From Rhodothermales bacterium (GTDB lineage Bacteria > Bacteroidota > Rhodothermia > Rhodothermales > BA12): a stretch of DNA of 47,513 nucleotides. A model generated the notes under the pieces. The model was given only the letters and a program-made list of their open reading frames with translations. It had not been told where the DNA came from and did not search any database. Within the stretch, counting starts at the first letter, position 1, and each line of letters begins with the position of its first letter. The translations under genes were made by a program, and so were the position numbers. The DNA lies in assembly GCA_014879465.1 (NCBI GenBank), contig JACSSA010000070.1, positions 1 through 47,513 of the forward strand. The letters run 5' to 3'. This document shows positions 26,401 through 34,706 of this stretch, piece by piece.

Positions 26401-28374
26401 TCAGCGCAGCGTCGCGGCCAGAGCGCGCAGCGACTCGGCCAGGCGCATAGACGACGCGTTGCTGCTGCTCAGGCTACGAGCGGCGGTGTTGAGCCGCGTG
26501 GCAACAGCCCGCTTCTGCGTGGCGGTGCGGGCACGCTCGGCGGTGAGCAGCGTCGCCGTGATCGTCCGGTTCTGCGCCGTCGTCACCGCCTGCGCGTCGC
26601 GGGCCTGCTTGAGGTAGGTGCGCGAGAGCACGACCGACGCGGGCCAGACGATCTTGGTTTGAAGCTGCGGGTTGATCTCGGTGGCGCGCACCGTATTGGC
26701 CGCAGCCACTTCGTCGGCGGTCAACTCGCTGCTGGGCGTGAGGCGGAACACGTCCACGCCACGTCCAATCTCGGAGCCGTAGATGTAGCCGTTGTACCAG
26801 TAGACCGACCAGTAGCCGCCGGTCACGAGGTCGTCAGCGTTCATCGGGCCGCGGTCGAAGTAGGCGATCTCGCGGGGGGCCGCCGGGTTGGTGAAGTCGA
26901 AGATCGACAGGCCGCCTTGGTACCACGCCTGCACCATCACGTCGCGCCCTGGAATCGGAACGAGCGAGCCGTTGTGGGCTACGCAGTTCTCCGTGCTGCC
27001 CTGAGCCGCCGGGAGTTTGTAGTACGACGTCTGGTGGAGCTTGCCGTCGTGGATGCGGAAGAGCGCGTTGGCACCCCACTCCATCCGGTCGGTGACGCGG
27101 CAGCGCGGGCCGCCGCCACCGCCCCATTCGTCGGTGAAGACGACCGACGTGGCGTCGTTGTTGAACGTCGCCGAGTGCCAGTAGGCGAAGTTGGCGTCGC
27201 CTGCAGAGTCGAGGCGGCGCGGGTTCTGCGGGTCGGAGATGTCAAGCAGGATGCCATACCCTTCGCACGCGCCGCCGGCAAGGCCTTTCTCCGGATAGAC
27301 GGTGATGTCGTGGCACGACGTAGGGCCGGTGCGGTTGGCGTTCCGGGCTTCCTGCTGCGCCACCAGCTGGGGCAGCCGCTCGCGGAGCATCGTGCTGTCG
27401 GCAGCGGTGGGTTCGCCGGTGCGTCCGGCTGCGCCCATCATCTGCTGGAGAATCTGGGCCGCCATCGCGTCGGGAAGCACCTGCTCCAGCCCTTGCCAGG
27501 TGATCGTGAACTTGCCCCGCGCCCGAGCTTCGGCGGCGCGCGCCGAGGCCTCGGCCTTCTCCGCATCCGACGGGATCTCGGATGCCGACTCCGGTGCGGC
27601 AGGCAGGCCGAGCAGGAAGCGCGCCGAGTTGACGACGCGGGCGTTTTGCGGGGCCGCCAGCGGCACCTTCACCACCTCAATGCGGAAGTACGACGATCCC
27701 TCGGCGTTTTCGGCGGGCGAGCCGCCGGCGCAACCGGCCAGCTCCTCTCCCGAACGCACGCCCGAGATGCCGGAGACGTACACGTACAGGCTTTGCGGGT
27801 CGTTCGGGTCGGGCACGAGCGTGTGCGTGTGCGAACCCCGGCACGTCTGCACCGTCGCCACCTGACGGGGCGCTTGCAGGTTCGAGATGTCGAACACACG
27901 GATGCCCACCAGACGCTCCGCACTTACGGGTTCGGGCACGCCTTGGCTGCCGCAGTCCAGACGGCCACGCGTCTCTTCCACCGACATAAAGAGCAGGTTG
28001 CCGTGCACCGAGACGTCGCCTTGGCCGCCGGCGCACACGATCTGCGAGACGAGGGCCGGGCGGGCCGGGTCGGCGAGGCTGTAGATCTGAACACCGGAGT
28101 AGTTGCCCACGAACATCGTCTGGCCTTGGAAGGCGAGGTCGGTGTTGGCCTTGCCGAAGTCGCCGGGGTTTTCCGGGTTGACAAACGGCCCGGAGCGCGG
28201 GATGTTGGCGACGTGTTCGAGGTTCCACGACGCGACCTGCGCATCATTCCAGCCGGCCCGAAGGTTGGCGCGAGGGTCGGTGGTGGAGGCGCGAGGTGCG
28301 TTGGTGGGCATCTGTGCCAGCGCAGGCGAGGCAAAGCCAAGCGCCAGCGCAGCAAGGGGAAGCAGACGGGGCAT
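26401..28374 (-). CDS. Secreted LVIVD-repeat (beta-propeller-like) protein
   Basis: This 657-aa exported protein has a signal peptide (MPRLLPLAALALGFASPALA). LVIVD-type beta-propeller repeats recur through the mature part, such as GVQIYSLADPARPALVSQI, GIRVFDISNLQAPRQVATV, GILLDISDPQNPRRLDSA and GLSIFDFTNPAAPREIAYF. Cys residues are numerous (CAGGQGD, CRGSHTHT, SCHDITVYPEKGLAGGACEG), suggesting disulfides. A ~110-residue helical, Ala/Arg/Glu-rich insert (~260-375) splits the propeller, and the last ~90 residues are a Ser/Thr/Ala/Arg-rich tail. The ATG at 28374 is chosen because the track's longer ORF adds a non-secretory leader. It follows the DUF305 gene by 56 nt, so they may be co-transcribed. 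The ligand is unknown. Confidence 0.85.
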   Translation of the reverse strand: MPRLLPLAALALGFASPALAQMPTNAPRASTTDPRANLRAGWNDAQVASWNLEHVANIPRSGPFVNPENPGDFGKANTDLAFQGQTMFVGNYSGVQIYSLADPARPALVSQIVCAGGQGDVSVHGNLLFMSVEETRGRLDCGSQGVPEPVSAERLVGIRVFDISNLQAPRQVATVQTCRGSHTHTLVPDPNDPQSLYVYVSGISGVRSGEELAGCAGGSPAENAEGSSYFRIEVVKVPLAAPQNARVVNSARFLLGLPAAPESASEIPSDAEKAEASARAAEARARGKFTITWQGLEQVLPDAMAAQILQQMMGAAGRTGEPTAADSTMLRERLPQLVAQQEARNANRTGPTSCHDITVYPEKGLAGGACEGYGILLDISDPQNPRRLDSAGDANFAYWHSATFNNDATSVVFTDEWGGGGGPRCRVTDRMEWGANALFRIHDGKLHQTSYYKLPAAQGSTENCVAHNGSLVPIPGRDVMVQAWYQGGLSIFDFTNPAAPREIAYFDRGPMNADDLVTGGYWSVYWYNGYIYGSEIGRGVDVFRLTPSSELTADEVAAANTVRATEINPQLQTKIVWPASVVLSRTYLKQARDAQAVTTAQNRTITATLLTAERARTATQKRAVATRLNTAARSLSSSNASSMRLAESLRALAATLR

Positions 28375-28430
28375 AGATTCCGATAGGGTGGGAGAAAAAG
28401 AAGCGGCCACAGCGGTGGCCCGTATATCCG

Positions 28431-29102
28431 TCAATGACCGGAGTGGCCAGACGACGACGGCGGCGTCACAGGAACAAGCGGAACCGGCGCGAGCGTCGCC
28501 ATAAGGCCCCGCATCCGCACGATGTCCATCTTTTGGTCGGCTTCGATGTCCGTGGCAAGCTTGTGCACATCGGCCGTTTGGGCCGCGCCGTAGCTGGCGA
28601 AGAGGTCGCGGGCCATCGTGAGCGCACCCTCGTGGTGCTGAATCATGTAGGCGCAGAAGGTATACACAAACGCATCGCCGCGCTTGCCCGCAAGGTCGGC
28701 CATTTGTTCGGGCGTAAGCATGCCTTCCATGAGATGCCCGGCGTGGGCAGCCGGGTCTTGCCCGCGCTGTTCGAGCCAGTGGCGCATCCACCGGATCTCG
28801 TCGCGCTGCGCCGTTTCCATCCGCTCGGCGAGCATGCGGAAGCCGTGGTTATCGGTGCGGTCGGGCACGAGCGCCGTCATTTCGAGGGCCTGCTCGTGGT
28901 GCGGGATCATCATCTGCATGAACGTCGCGTCGGCCGGGTGGGCCGTCGTGGCCGTGGTCGTGGCCGCCGTCGGTTGCGCAGAGGGGGCCGGGGCGGCGGG
29001 CATCGTGCAGTGGCCCATCGCCGCGTGTTCGGGCGTGCAGGTCGATTGGGCGCGGACGGCAGGTGCAACCAACACCAGCCCGGCAAGAAGAAGGAGACGC
29101 AT
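28431..29102 (-). CDS. DUF305 family exported protein with N-terminal Cys/His/Met motif
   Basis: This 223-aa protein has a signal peptide (MRLLLLAGLVLVAPAVRA). Directly after it comes CTPEHAAMGHCTMP, a Cys/His/Met motif that also occurs twice in the barrel protein at 36740. The DUF305 part shows the duplicated helical-bundle motif: FMQMMIPHHEQALEM and AYMIQHHEGALTMARDLF, with paired His residues typical of the ferritin-like family often associated with copper stress. The C-terminus is Pro/Ser/His-rich (SSSGHSGH). The start is the ATG at 29102. The gene is flanked by the 5'-nucleotidase gene (68 nt upstream) and the LVIVD gene downstream, giving a likely three-gene minus-strand unit. Metal binding is inference. 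Confidence 0.9.
   Translation of the reverse strand: MRLLLLAGLVLVAPAVRAQSTCTPEHAAMGHCTMPAAPAPSAQPTAATTTATTAHPADATFMQMMIPHHEQALEMTALVPDRTDNHGFRMLAERMETAQRDEIRWMRHWLEQRGQDPAAHAGHLMEGMLTPEQMADLAGKRGDAFVYTFCAYMIQHHEGALTMARDLFASYGAAQTADVHKLATDIEADQKMDIVRMRGLMATLAPVPLVPVTPPSSSGHSGH
28999..29039 (-). repeat. Metal-motif cassette in the DUF305 gene
   Basis: These 41 nt encode the CTPEHAAMGHCTMP motif and differ at a single base from 38052-38092 in the barrel gene. The proteins share no other obvious similarity. Confidence 0.85.
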
Positions 29103-29170
29103 ACGAGGAGTGGAGGTGCGAAAATATAGGCACCAACGATCCAACCCCTACGATCCGTCTGCCAAGAAGG

Positions 29171-30712
29171 TTACGGCGTGCCGTAGCGGCGGCGCAGTTC
29201 GACGATCATGGCGCGGCGCACGTCGCGGTGGGTGGCCACGACCTTGACGTTCGGGTTCCTCGGGGCGAAGAAGCCGAGGTTGGCCTCGCGGCCCGACACG
29301 AGGAAGTCGCTGGTGGCGATCCGGTACGTCCGGCGCGGGTCGAGCGGCTGGCCGTTCACCGTCCACGCCCCCGGCCCGCCGCCGATCTGGTGCGTCTGCA
29401 AAAACCCGCCCGATCCCACGTTGCCGACGCCCGCCGCGAGCACGCTGTCGAGCGTCGCGCCGCGCACCTCGGCGGTCTGGACGAACCCGCCAAACGGCAG
29501 CACCCGGATCACGTCGTACTCGGTCATCGGCCCGGCGGGCAGCACATCGTCCACCCGAATCGAGCCGCTGTTGTAGACCGCCGCGTCCACCGCACCGTCC
29601 TGCGCGGCGTCGCGGAAGTAGGCCTCAGCGATGAGGCCGGTGAGCGGCGTGACGGTGTTGCGCACGCTCGCCTCGCGCCCGTCGAGCGGGATGGGCAGGG
29701 TCGTCACCACGGCGGTTGGCTCGAAGCCGTCGGCGCGGAATCCGGCGTAGCCCGCGTCCACCCAACGCTGGACTTCGGCGGCCACGGCCGGGTCGTCGGG
29801 CACCGAGGCGTCCACCGGCACAAGCTCGTGGTCGATGCGCAGCAGGCCGAGGCGCGGGTGAATCCGCAGGCGGTGGACGTAGACGGTGCGCACGTTGGCG
29901 TCGGCCTTGGCCAGCGGCGTCAGGTGCGGGCCGCGCATCAGCAGGATGTTCTCGTGCTCGTGGCCGCCCACGACGAGGTCGTACTGTCCGCCGCCGCCCA
30001 TCCGAGCCGCCACGACGAGGTCTTCGGCGAGGGTTTGGTGGGTGATGGCGACCTTCGCCGCCGGACGTCGGTCGTTCAGCCGAGACTCGGCCAGTCTCAG
30101 CGCGGTGAAGGCGTCGGTGTAGGCGACGTATGGCTTGACGGTGGCGGGTAGCGTCACGCCGGTAAAGCCCACGCGCACCGGCCCAAACCGGCTGGCGAAC
30201 GTGTAGGTGGTGTCGAGCGGGACGTTTCGAAACGGCTCCATCGTCGTCGCGTCGAGGACGTTGGCGGAGACGTAGCGGAAGCGGCTTTCGGCCATTCGTG
30301 CGCGAAAATCGGCTTCGGACAGGTCGAACTCGTGGTTCCCGAACGTGGCGAGGTCGAGGCCGAGGGCGTTGAGCACGGCCACCATCTGCCGCCCTTGCAG
30401 CCGCTGCCCGTTCACCCGCGCCGTGCCCAGCGCCGACGGCGAGTAGAAGTCGCCGGCGAGGAACGTCACCACATGCGGCGTCTCGGCAAGCAGGCGCTGG
30501 CGGATCGTCGCCACGCGGGCCATTCCGCCGTAGCGTCCGCCCTCAATCGGCGTGATCTCGTAGACGTCGTTGATCTGCAGCAGCGCCACCGTGACGGTCG
30601 AGTCGATGGTCACAGTGGGTGCAGCGGCGACGGGCGGCGTGACCGTGGGCGGGACGCTGGCGCACGCCGACGCGAGCGCGGCGAGCACGGGAAGGGCAAC
30701 CAAACGGCGCAT
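29171..30712 (-). CDS. 5'-nucleotidase/UshA-type metallophosphatase lipoprotein
   Basis: This 513-aa predicted lipoprotein has a signal ending LAALASAC; the A-S-A-C lipobox is acceptable but not ideal. The N-terminal calcineurin-like metallophosphatase domain shows LLQINDVYEI (usual D-x-H replaced by N-D-V), FLAGDFYSPS, ATFGNHEFDL, ITHQTL and VVGGHEHEN. The C-terminal 5'-nucleotidase domain has NTVTPLTGLIAEAYFRDA, VYNSGSIRVDDVLPAG and TYRIATSDFLVSGREANLGFF. Such enzymes release phosphate from nucleotides outside the cytoplasm. The first metal-binding motif reads QINDVYE where L-x-D-x-H or TNDxHG is usual; this variant is known in the family. It is first in the minus-strand cluster. Confidence 0.9.
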   Translation of the reverse strand: MRRLVALPVLAALASACASVPPTVTPPVAAAPTVTIDSTVTVALLQINDVYEITPIEGGRYGGMARVATIRQRLLAETPHVVTFLAGDFYSPSALGTARVNGQRLQGRQMVAVLNALGLDLATFGNHEFDLSEADFRARMAESRFRYVSANVLDATTMEPFRNVPLDTTYTFASRFGPVRVGFTGVTLPATVKPYVAYTDAFTALRLAESRLNDRRPAAKVAITHQTLAEDLVVAARMGGGGQYDLVVGGHEHENILLMRGPHLTPLAKADANVRTVYVHRLRIHPRLGLLRIDHELVPVDASVPDDPAVAAEVQRWVDAGYAGFRADGFEPTAVVTTLPIPLDGREASVRNTVTPLTGLIAEAYFRDAAQDGAVDAAVYNSGSIRVDDVLPAGPMTEYDVIRVLPFGGFVQTAEVRGATLDSVLAAGVGNVGSGGFLQTHQIGGGPGAWTVNGQPLDPRRTYRIATSDFLVSGREANLGFFAPRNPNVKVVATHRDVRRAMIVELRRRYGTP

Positions 30713-30772
30713 CGGAGAAGGCGGGCAAGACAATCCGCACAGTTTACGGACGCGGCATGTCCAGCGACATAG

Positions 30773-30819
30773 CTCAAACGGGTAGCTTGCGTCCTACTTT
30801 TGCTTTCAAGCTACTTGAG
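30773..30819. promoter_or_regulatory. Operator-like dyad framing the HNH gene promoter
   Basis: GTAGCTTG (30782-30789) and CAAGCTAC (30807-30814) are perfect 8-bp arms 17 nt apart. Outer CTCAA/TTGAG extend the dyad with unequal spacers. The TACTTTTG element (30795-30802) sits exactly between the arms, so a bound protein would cover the promoter. The regulator is unknown. Confidence 0.5.
30795..30802 (+). promoter_or_regulatory. TAnnTTTG promoter element of the HNH gene
   Basis: TACTTTTG is an exact match to the Bacteroidota-type -7 element and is identical to the one before comEC. It lies 28 nt before the GTG start of the HNH gene. Confidence 0.45.
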
Positions 30820-30830
30820 TTTTCCGACCT

Positions 30831-31541
30831 GTGACACGTAATCCTGACTGGACAACGGACGAGTTGATTCTAGCACTGGCTCTTTACATGCGAGTCGGCC
30901 GGAAGCAGCTTGAGCAAACTGACGAGCGAGTAATAGAGTTGAGCGAGACCCTTCAACACCTTCCTATCCACCCTCCAAGTGCTCGCACTCCCAACTTCAG
31001 GAATCCCGCAGGTGTCTCTATGAAGCTCGCCAACTTCTTGGCCCTGGACCCAAATTATCCGGGCCAGGCCCTTTCAAGAGGTGGACGTCTAGATCGCGAG
31101 GTTTGGGAGTCCTTCGCGGACCATCCTTATCAATTGGAACGAGCCGCCGAGGGCATTGCGATGGCTCGCGTATCTGACGCTATTGAAGGCTATCGTGCTG
31201 AAACAGACGAAGAGAAGTTCTCCGAAGGCGAGATTCTTACTCGCCTTCACCGTTCGCGGGAACGCAAACCCCAAGCGATCAAGAGCAAGAAAGAGGCCGT
31301 TCTACGCCAAACTGGAGCGTTGCGCTGCGAAGTATGCTCCTTTGATTTTGCAATTTTTTACGGGGAGATCGGGCATGGCTTTGCCGAGTGCCATCATTTG
31401 ACCCCGATCTCCGAGCTACGCCCCAATCAACGAACAACACTGCGCGACCTGGCGATCGTGTGCGCCAATTGCCACCGGATGCTCCACCGGGGTCCCAGGC
31501 TCCTTACTCTAGCAGAACTCCGGGCTCATCTTGCCGGGTAG
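30831..31541 (+). CDS. HNH endonuclease, McrA-like, lower-GC accessory gene
   Basis: This 236-aa protein starts at GTG 30831. The N-terminal part (NPDWTTDELILALALYMR, then FRNPAGVSMKLANFLALDP) is typical of a widespread family of ScoMcrA-like solitary endonucleases. The C-terminal HNH domain has CEVCSFDF, GFAECHHLTPIS and IVCANCHRMLHRG, giving two CxxC zinc pairs and the catalytic His-Asn-His pattern. The role is probably modified-DNA restriction or other DNA cleavage in defence. GC content is clearly lower than in the neighbours and codon use differs (many TTG, CTA, ATC/ATT codons, AGC/AGT mixture), suggesting transfer. No methylase or mobility gene is adjacent. Confidence 0.9.
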   Translation: MTRNPDWTTDELILALALYMRVGRKQLEQTDERVIELSETLQHLPIHPPSARTPNFRNPAGVSMKLANFLALDPNYPGQALSRGGRLDREVWESFADHPYQLERAAEGIAMARVSDAIEGYRAETDEEKFSEGEILTRLHRSRERKPQAIKSKKEAVLRQTGALRCEVCSFDFAIFYGEIGHGFAECHHLTPISELRPNQRTTLRDLAIVCANCHRMLHRGPRLLTLAELRAHLAG

Positions 31542-31560
31542 TTTGATCTTTCGAATCCCA

Positions 31561-32613
31561 ATGCGCCGCCTCGTACTCCTTGTTCTTCTCCTCGTCGCTC
31601 CGGCGCTGAAGGCCCAGCCGCTGACGCTCCACGCGCTCGTGGACTCGACGCACGCGGCGGGGCGGTTCGATGGGGCGGTGCTGGTGTTCGACGGGCAGCG
31701 GACGATGGCGGCGACGGCGGGCGTGGCCGACCGCGAAGCGCGGACGCCGTGGACGCTTGCCACCCGGTCGCCGTGGGCGTCGGTGTCCAAACTGATCACG
31801 GCCTCGCTCGTGCTCCGGCACGTCGGAACGGGGCGGCTGCGCCTCGACGACGACGCGCGGGCGTGGCTTCCGGCGCTGCGCACCGGCCCGAAAACGACGC
31901 TGCGGCACCTGCTCGCCCACATGTCCGGCCTCGCCACCGGCTCGGACGTGCAGAACCTCTACGACCGCGCCACGCTGGCCGCCACCCGCGCGGCAATGGA
32001 TTCGGTGCTGGCCGGGCCGCGCCGCGATGCGCCAGGGGCGTCGTGGCGGTACAACAACCTTGACTACATCGCGATGGAACGCCTCGTGGCGGACGTTGAA
32101 GGCCGTCCGTATGCGTCGGCGGTGACCCGGCGGCTTCTGCGTCCGTTGGGGCTTCGGTCGGTGCAGATGGGCGAGGGCGGGCAGACGGTCGGCTACGCGG
32201 TGGATTCCACGGGCGCGGCCACGCCCGTGCGGCTTTCCGCCAACGTGCTCGCGGGCTTCGGCGCGGCGGGCGGCTTCGTCGGCGACGTGCGCGACCTGCT
32301 CCGCCTCGGGCGGGCGCTGGCGGACGGTCGGCTGCTGTCTCCAGCCCTCCGCGACACCCTCACGGCAGCGTTGCCCAATGCCCGGAGTGCGCTGTCGGTG
32401 TGGACGTACGAAGCCGAGACCCACGACGGAAGGCGCGTCCGCGTGATCGAGCGGCAGGGGTGGATCGCAGGCAACCGGGCGCTGCTGCTCGTCGTCCCTG
32501 AAACCGGGTCGGTCGTGGCCGTCTTGGCCAACACCGACGTGAGCGACCTCGGAAGCACAGCGTCGGGCGAGGGGTTCAGCGCGGCGTTGCTGGGCTTGGC
32601 GCTTCGGCGGTAG
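31561..32613 (+). CDS. Secreted serine hydrolase, beta-lactamase class C-like family
   Basis: This 350-aa protein has a signal peptide (MRRLVLLVLLLVAPALKAQ). The catalytic S-x-x-K is SVSK (Ser74, Lys77) in ATRSPWASVSKLITASLVL. The second motif Y-x-N is in SWRYNNLDYIAMERLV, and a C-terminal strand with ERQGWIAGNRALLLVVPETG takes the place of the KTG box (H/R-x-G type). LRHLLAHMSGLATGSD is the family's typical helix. Family members include esterases, D-aminopeptidases and peptidoglycan enzymes, and beta-lactamase activity is not implied. The ATG at 31561 is 19 nt after the HNH stop, but composition returns here to the high-GC host style. Confidence 0.88.
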   Translation: MRRLVLLVLLLVAPALKAQPLTLHALVDSTHAAGRFDGAVLVFDGQRTMAATAGVADREARTPWTLATRSPWASVSKLITASLVLRHVGTGRLRLDDDARAWLPALRTGPKTTLRHLLAHMSGLATGSDVQNLYDRATLAATRAAMDSVLAGPRRDAPGASWRYNNLDYIAMERLVADVEGRPYASAVTRRLLRPLGLRSVQMGEGGQTVGYAVDSTGAATPVRLSANVLAGFGAAGGFVGDVRDLLRLGRALADGRLLSPALRDTLTAALPNARSALSVWTYEAETHDGRRVRVIERQGWIAGNRALLLVVPETGSVVAVLANTDVSDLGSTASGEGFSAALLGLALRR

Positions 32614-32639
32614 CGAAGCCGCTGGATCGTTTTCGTGGA

Positions 32640-34601
32640 TCAGCCGCGCAAGGCGAGGCCCAACCCTTCGGACAGGGCGTCCGGGTCTTCGGGCGGGTAG
32701 GCCACCACGAGCGGCGCGTCGGGGTAGGCGGCGGCGAGGCGGCGCGGGAGCGTCCGGAGCGCGGGCGTCCACGCCACCCGTCCTTCGCGGGACGCTTCGA
32801 GCACAATCAAATCGCCCGGTTGAATCGCCACGTCGGCGAGCAGATCGGAGGCGCGGCTGGGCAACGCGACCGGCACCACCGGCGCGCCGAGGCGACTGGA
32901 CAAGCGCTGCACGAACGTCTGGACGGCCGCATGGCCGGGAGCACGGTCGGCCCGGTCGACCGCGAGGTGGACGATCCGGCGCGTGGTCGGAAGCGGAGAG
33001 GCAGCCCGGTAGACGAGCACCGAAGCCGCCACTTGGTCGAGCAGTTCGTCGAGGACGGAGCCGAAGATCGCCCCGACTTCGCGTCCTGCTTGCCCGTTCC
33101 AGCCGATCACCACACCGGCAATGCGCTGCTCGCGCACGGCCCGCTCGATGCCCGCCGGAATCCGCGCGTCGACGCGCACCAGGCCTTGGAACGGCACGTC
33201 GGCGGCGGCCACATGCGTGTGGGCCACGGCCACGAGCCGTTCGGCAGCGGCCACCCGTTCGGCCTCGCCCGGCCCGGCGGCAGCCACGGCCAAGACGTTC
33301 AGCGGCTCGTCGGCTTGGGGGTTGCGCAGCAGCAGCGCCAGCGCCGTGAGCGCTTCGGCGGTCTGCGGGTTGGCCAGCGGCACAAGCAGCCGCTGCGGCG
33401 CGGCAGCTTCGTCCGACGGCGCGAGGGCTTCGGCGTCGGCCATCCGGCGTCCGAAGTGTTCGGCGAGCGCGGCCCCGATCAGGCAGGTGACGAGGATCAT
33501 CACCACCACGGCGTTCACGGCATCGGAGTCGAACAGCCCGAGGTCGAACCCGATGAGCGTGACGGCGAGCGTGGCCGCCGCCTGCGGGACGGTCAGGCCC
33601 ACCATCGTCCACCCGGCGTCGCGGGATTGGCCGAACCGCCGCGCCGCGCCGAGCGCCGCCGCCGTTTTGCCCACGAGCACAAGCGCCGTGAAGAACGCCG
33701 CCATCCCCCAGAGCCGCCCGCTCGACACCAACGCGCGGCCGTCGACGAGCATCCCCACCGACAGCAGGAAGAACGGGATGAAGAGCGTCTCGCCCATCGC
33801 CCGCACCCGCGTCAGCAGCGCCGACGGCTCGGGCACCAACCGGTTGAGCGCCAGCCCGGCCATGAACGCGCCGATGATGGGGGCCAGTTTCGCGACGGAG
33901 GCGAGGTGGGCGGTGAGGAAGACGAGCGCCAGCAGGAAGACGAGCGCCACGTCCGTGCCCCGGTCGATGGTCTTGAAGAACCACCGTCCGATGCGCGGCA
34001 GCACCACGGCCACGAACACCCCGAAAAGGGCTACGCCAACGAGAAAGCGCACCCAAAACGCCGTGCCGCCGCCGCCGGTGACGCTCGCCTCCACCACCGC
34101 CAGCATCACGAGCGACAGCACGTCCGTCACCATCGTCGCACCCATCGTGAGCGTCACAGCAGGCGTCCGGGCCAAGCCCAGGCGTGCCACAATCGGGTAG
34201 GCCACCAGCGTGTGGCTGCCCACAATCGAGCCGAGCAAAAGCGCCGTCGGCAGGTCGTAGCCGAGCACCGGCCCGGCCAGCGCCACGGCGGCGAGTTGCG
34301 GGAGCAGGAACGACACCGCGCCGAAGGCAAGGCTCTGGCGGCGCACGCGGGCGAACTGCTGCAAATCGATGCTCAGCCCGGCGGTGAACATCAGGTAGAG
34401 CAGCCCCACGCCGCCGAGCAGTTCAAACGTCCCGGCGCGCTCGAACAGGCCCAAGCCGTACGGCCCGATGAGCGCACCGGCCAAAATGACGCCCACGACG
34501 CCCGGAATCTTGACTCGCTCGGCCAGAAGCGGCACCACCAGCACAAGCCCCATCACCACGGCAAACGTGAGGGCGGGAGACGTAATCGGCAAATCAAGCA
34601 T
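32640..34601 (-). CDS. CPA2-family cation:proton antiporter with C-terminal USP-like domains
   Basis: This 653-aa protein has twelve or so membrane segments in the first ~400 residues (Na/H exchanger domain). IPGVVGVILAGALIGPYGLGLF, LYLMFTAGLSIDL, GSIVGSHTLVAYPIVARLG, LAPIIGAFMAGLALNRLVP and LTVPQAAATLAVTLIGF are CPA2 hallmarks. The C-terminal ~240 residues look like two universal-stress-protein-type units (LLVPLANPQTAEALTALALLL with VVIGWNGQAG, then IVHLAVDRADRAPG) rather than the TrkA-N domain of Kef systems. Such fusions suggest nucleotide-dependent control; this is inference. It is convergent with the serine hydrolase (26 nt) and divergent from the F420-reductase-like gene (105 nt). Confidence 0.9.
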   Translation of the reverse strand: MLDLPITSPALTFAVVMGLVLVVPLLAERVKIPGVVGVILAGALIGPYGLGLFERAGTFELLGGVGLLYLMFTAGLSIDLQQFARVRRQSLAFGAVSFLLPQLAAVALAGPVLGYDLPTALLLGSIVGSHTLVAYPIVARLGLARTPAVTLTMGATMVTDVLSLVMLAVVEASVTGGGGTAFWVRFLVGVALFGVFVAVVLPRIGRWFFKTIDRGTDVALVFLLALVFLTAHLASVAKLAPIIGAFMAGLALNRLVPEPSALLTRVRAMGETLFIPFFLLSVGMLVDGRALVSSGRLWGMAAFFTALVLVGKTAAALGAARRFGQSRDAGWTMVGLTVPQAAATLAVTLIGFDLGLFDSDAVNAVVVMILVTCLIGAALAEHFGRRMADAEALAPSDEAAAPQRLLVPLANPQTAEALTALALLLRNPQADEPLNVLAVAAAGPGEAERVAAAERLVAVAHTHVAAADVPFQGLVRVDARIPAGIERAVREQRIAGVVIGWNGQAGREVGAIFGSVLDELLDQVAASVLVYRAASPLPTTRRIVHLAVDRADRAPGHAAVQTFVQRLSSRLGAPVVPVALPSRASDLLADVAIQPGDLIVLEASREGRVAWTPALRTLPRRLAAAYPDAPLVVAYPPEDPDALSEGLGLALRG

Positions 34602-34706
34602 GGGCAACGGCGGAGCATCCGCTCGCAATCTACCCCATGCGCGCCGCTCAAACCCGAACGGGATGTTTGCGATGCTCCGTACCTTCCCATCCGTTCGCTT
34701 TATCGT

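Noticed and set aside
26659-28386. 575-aa plus-strand ORF opposite the LVIVD gene
   Set aside because: Shadow. The minus-strand protein has a signal peptide and clear LVIVD repeats.
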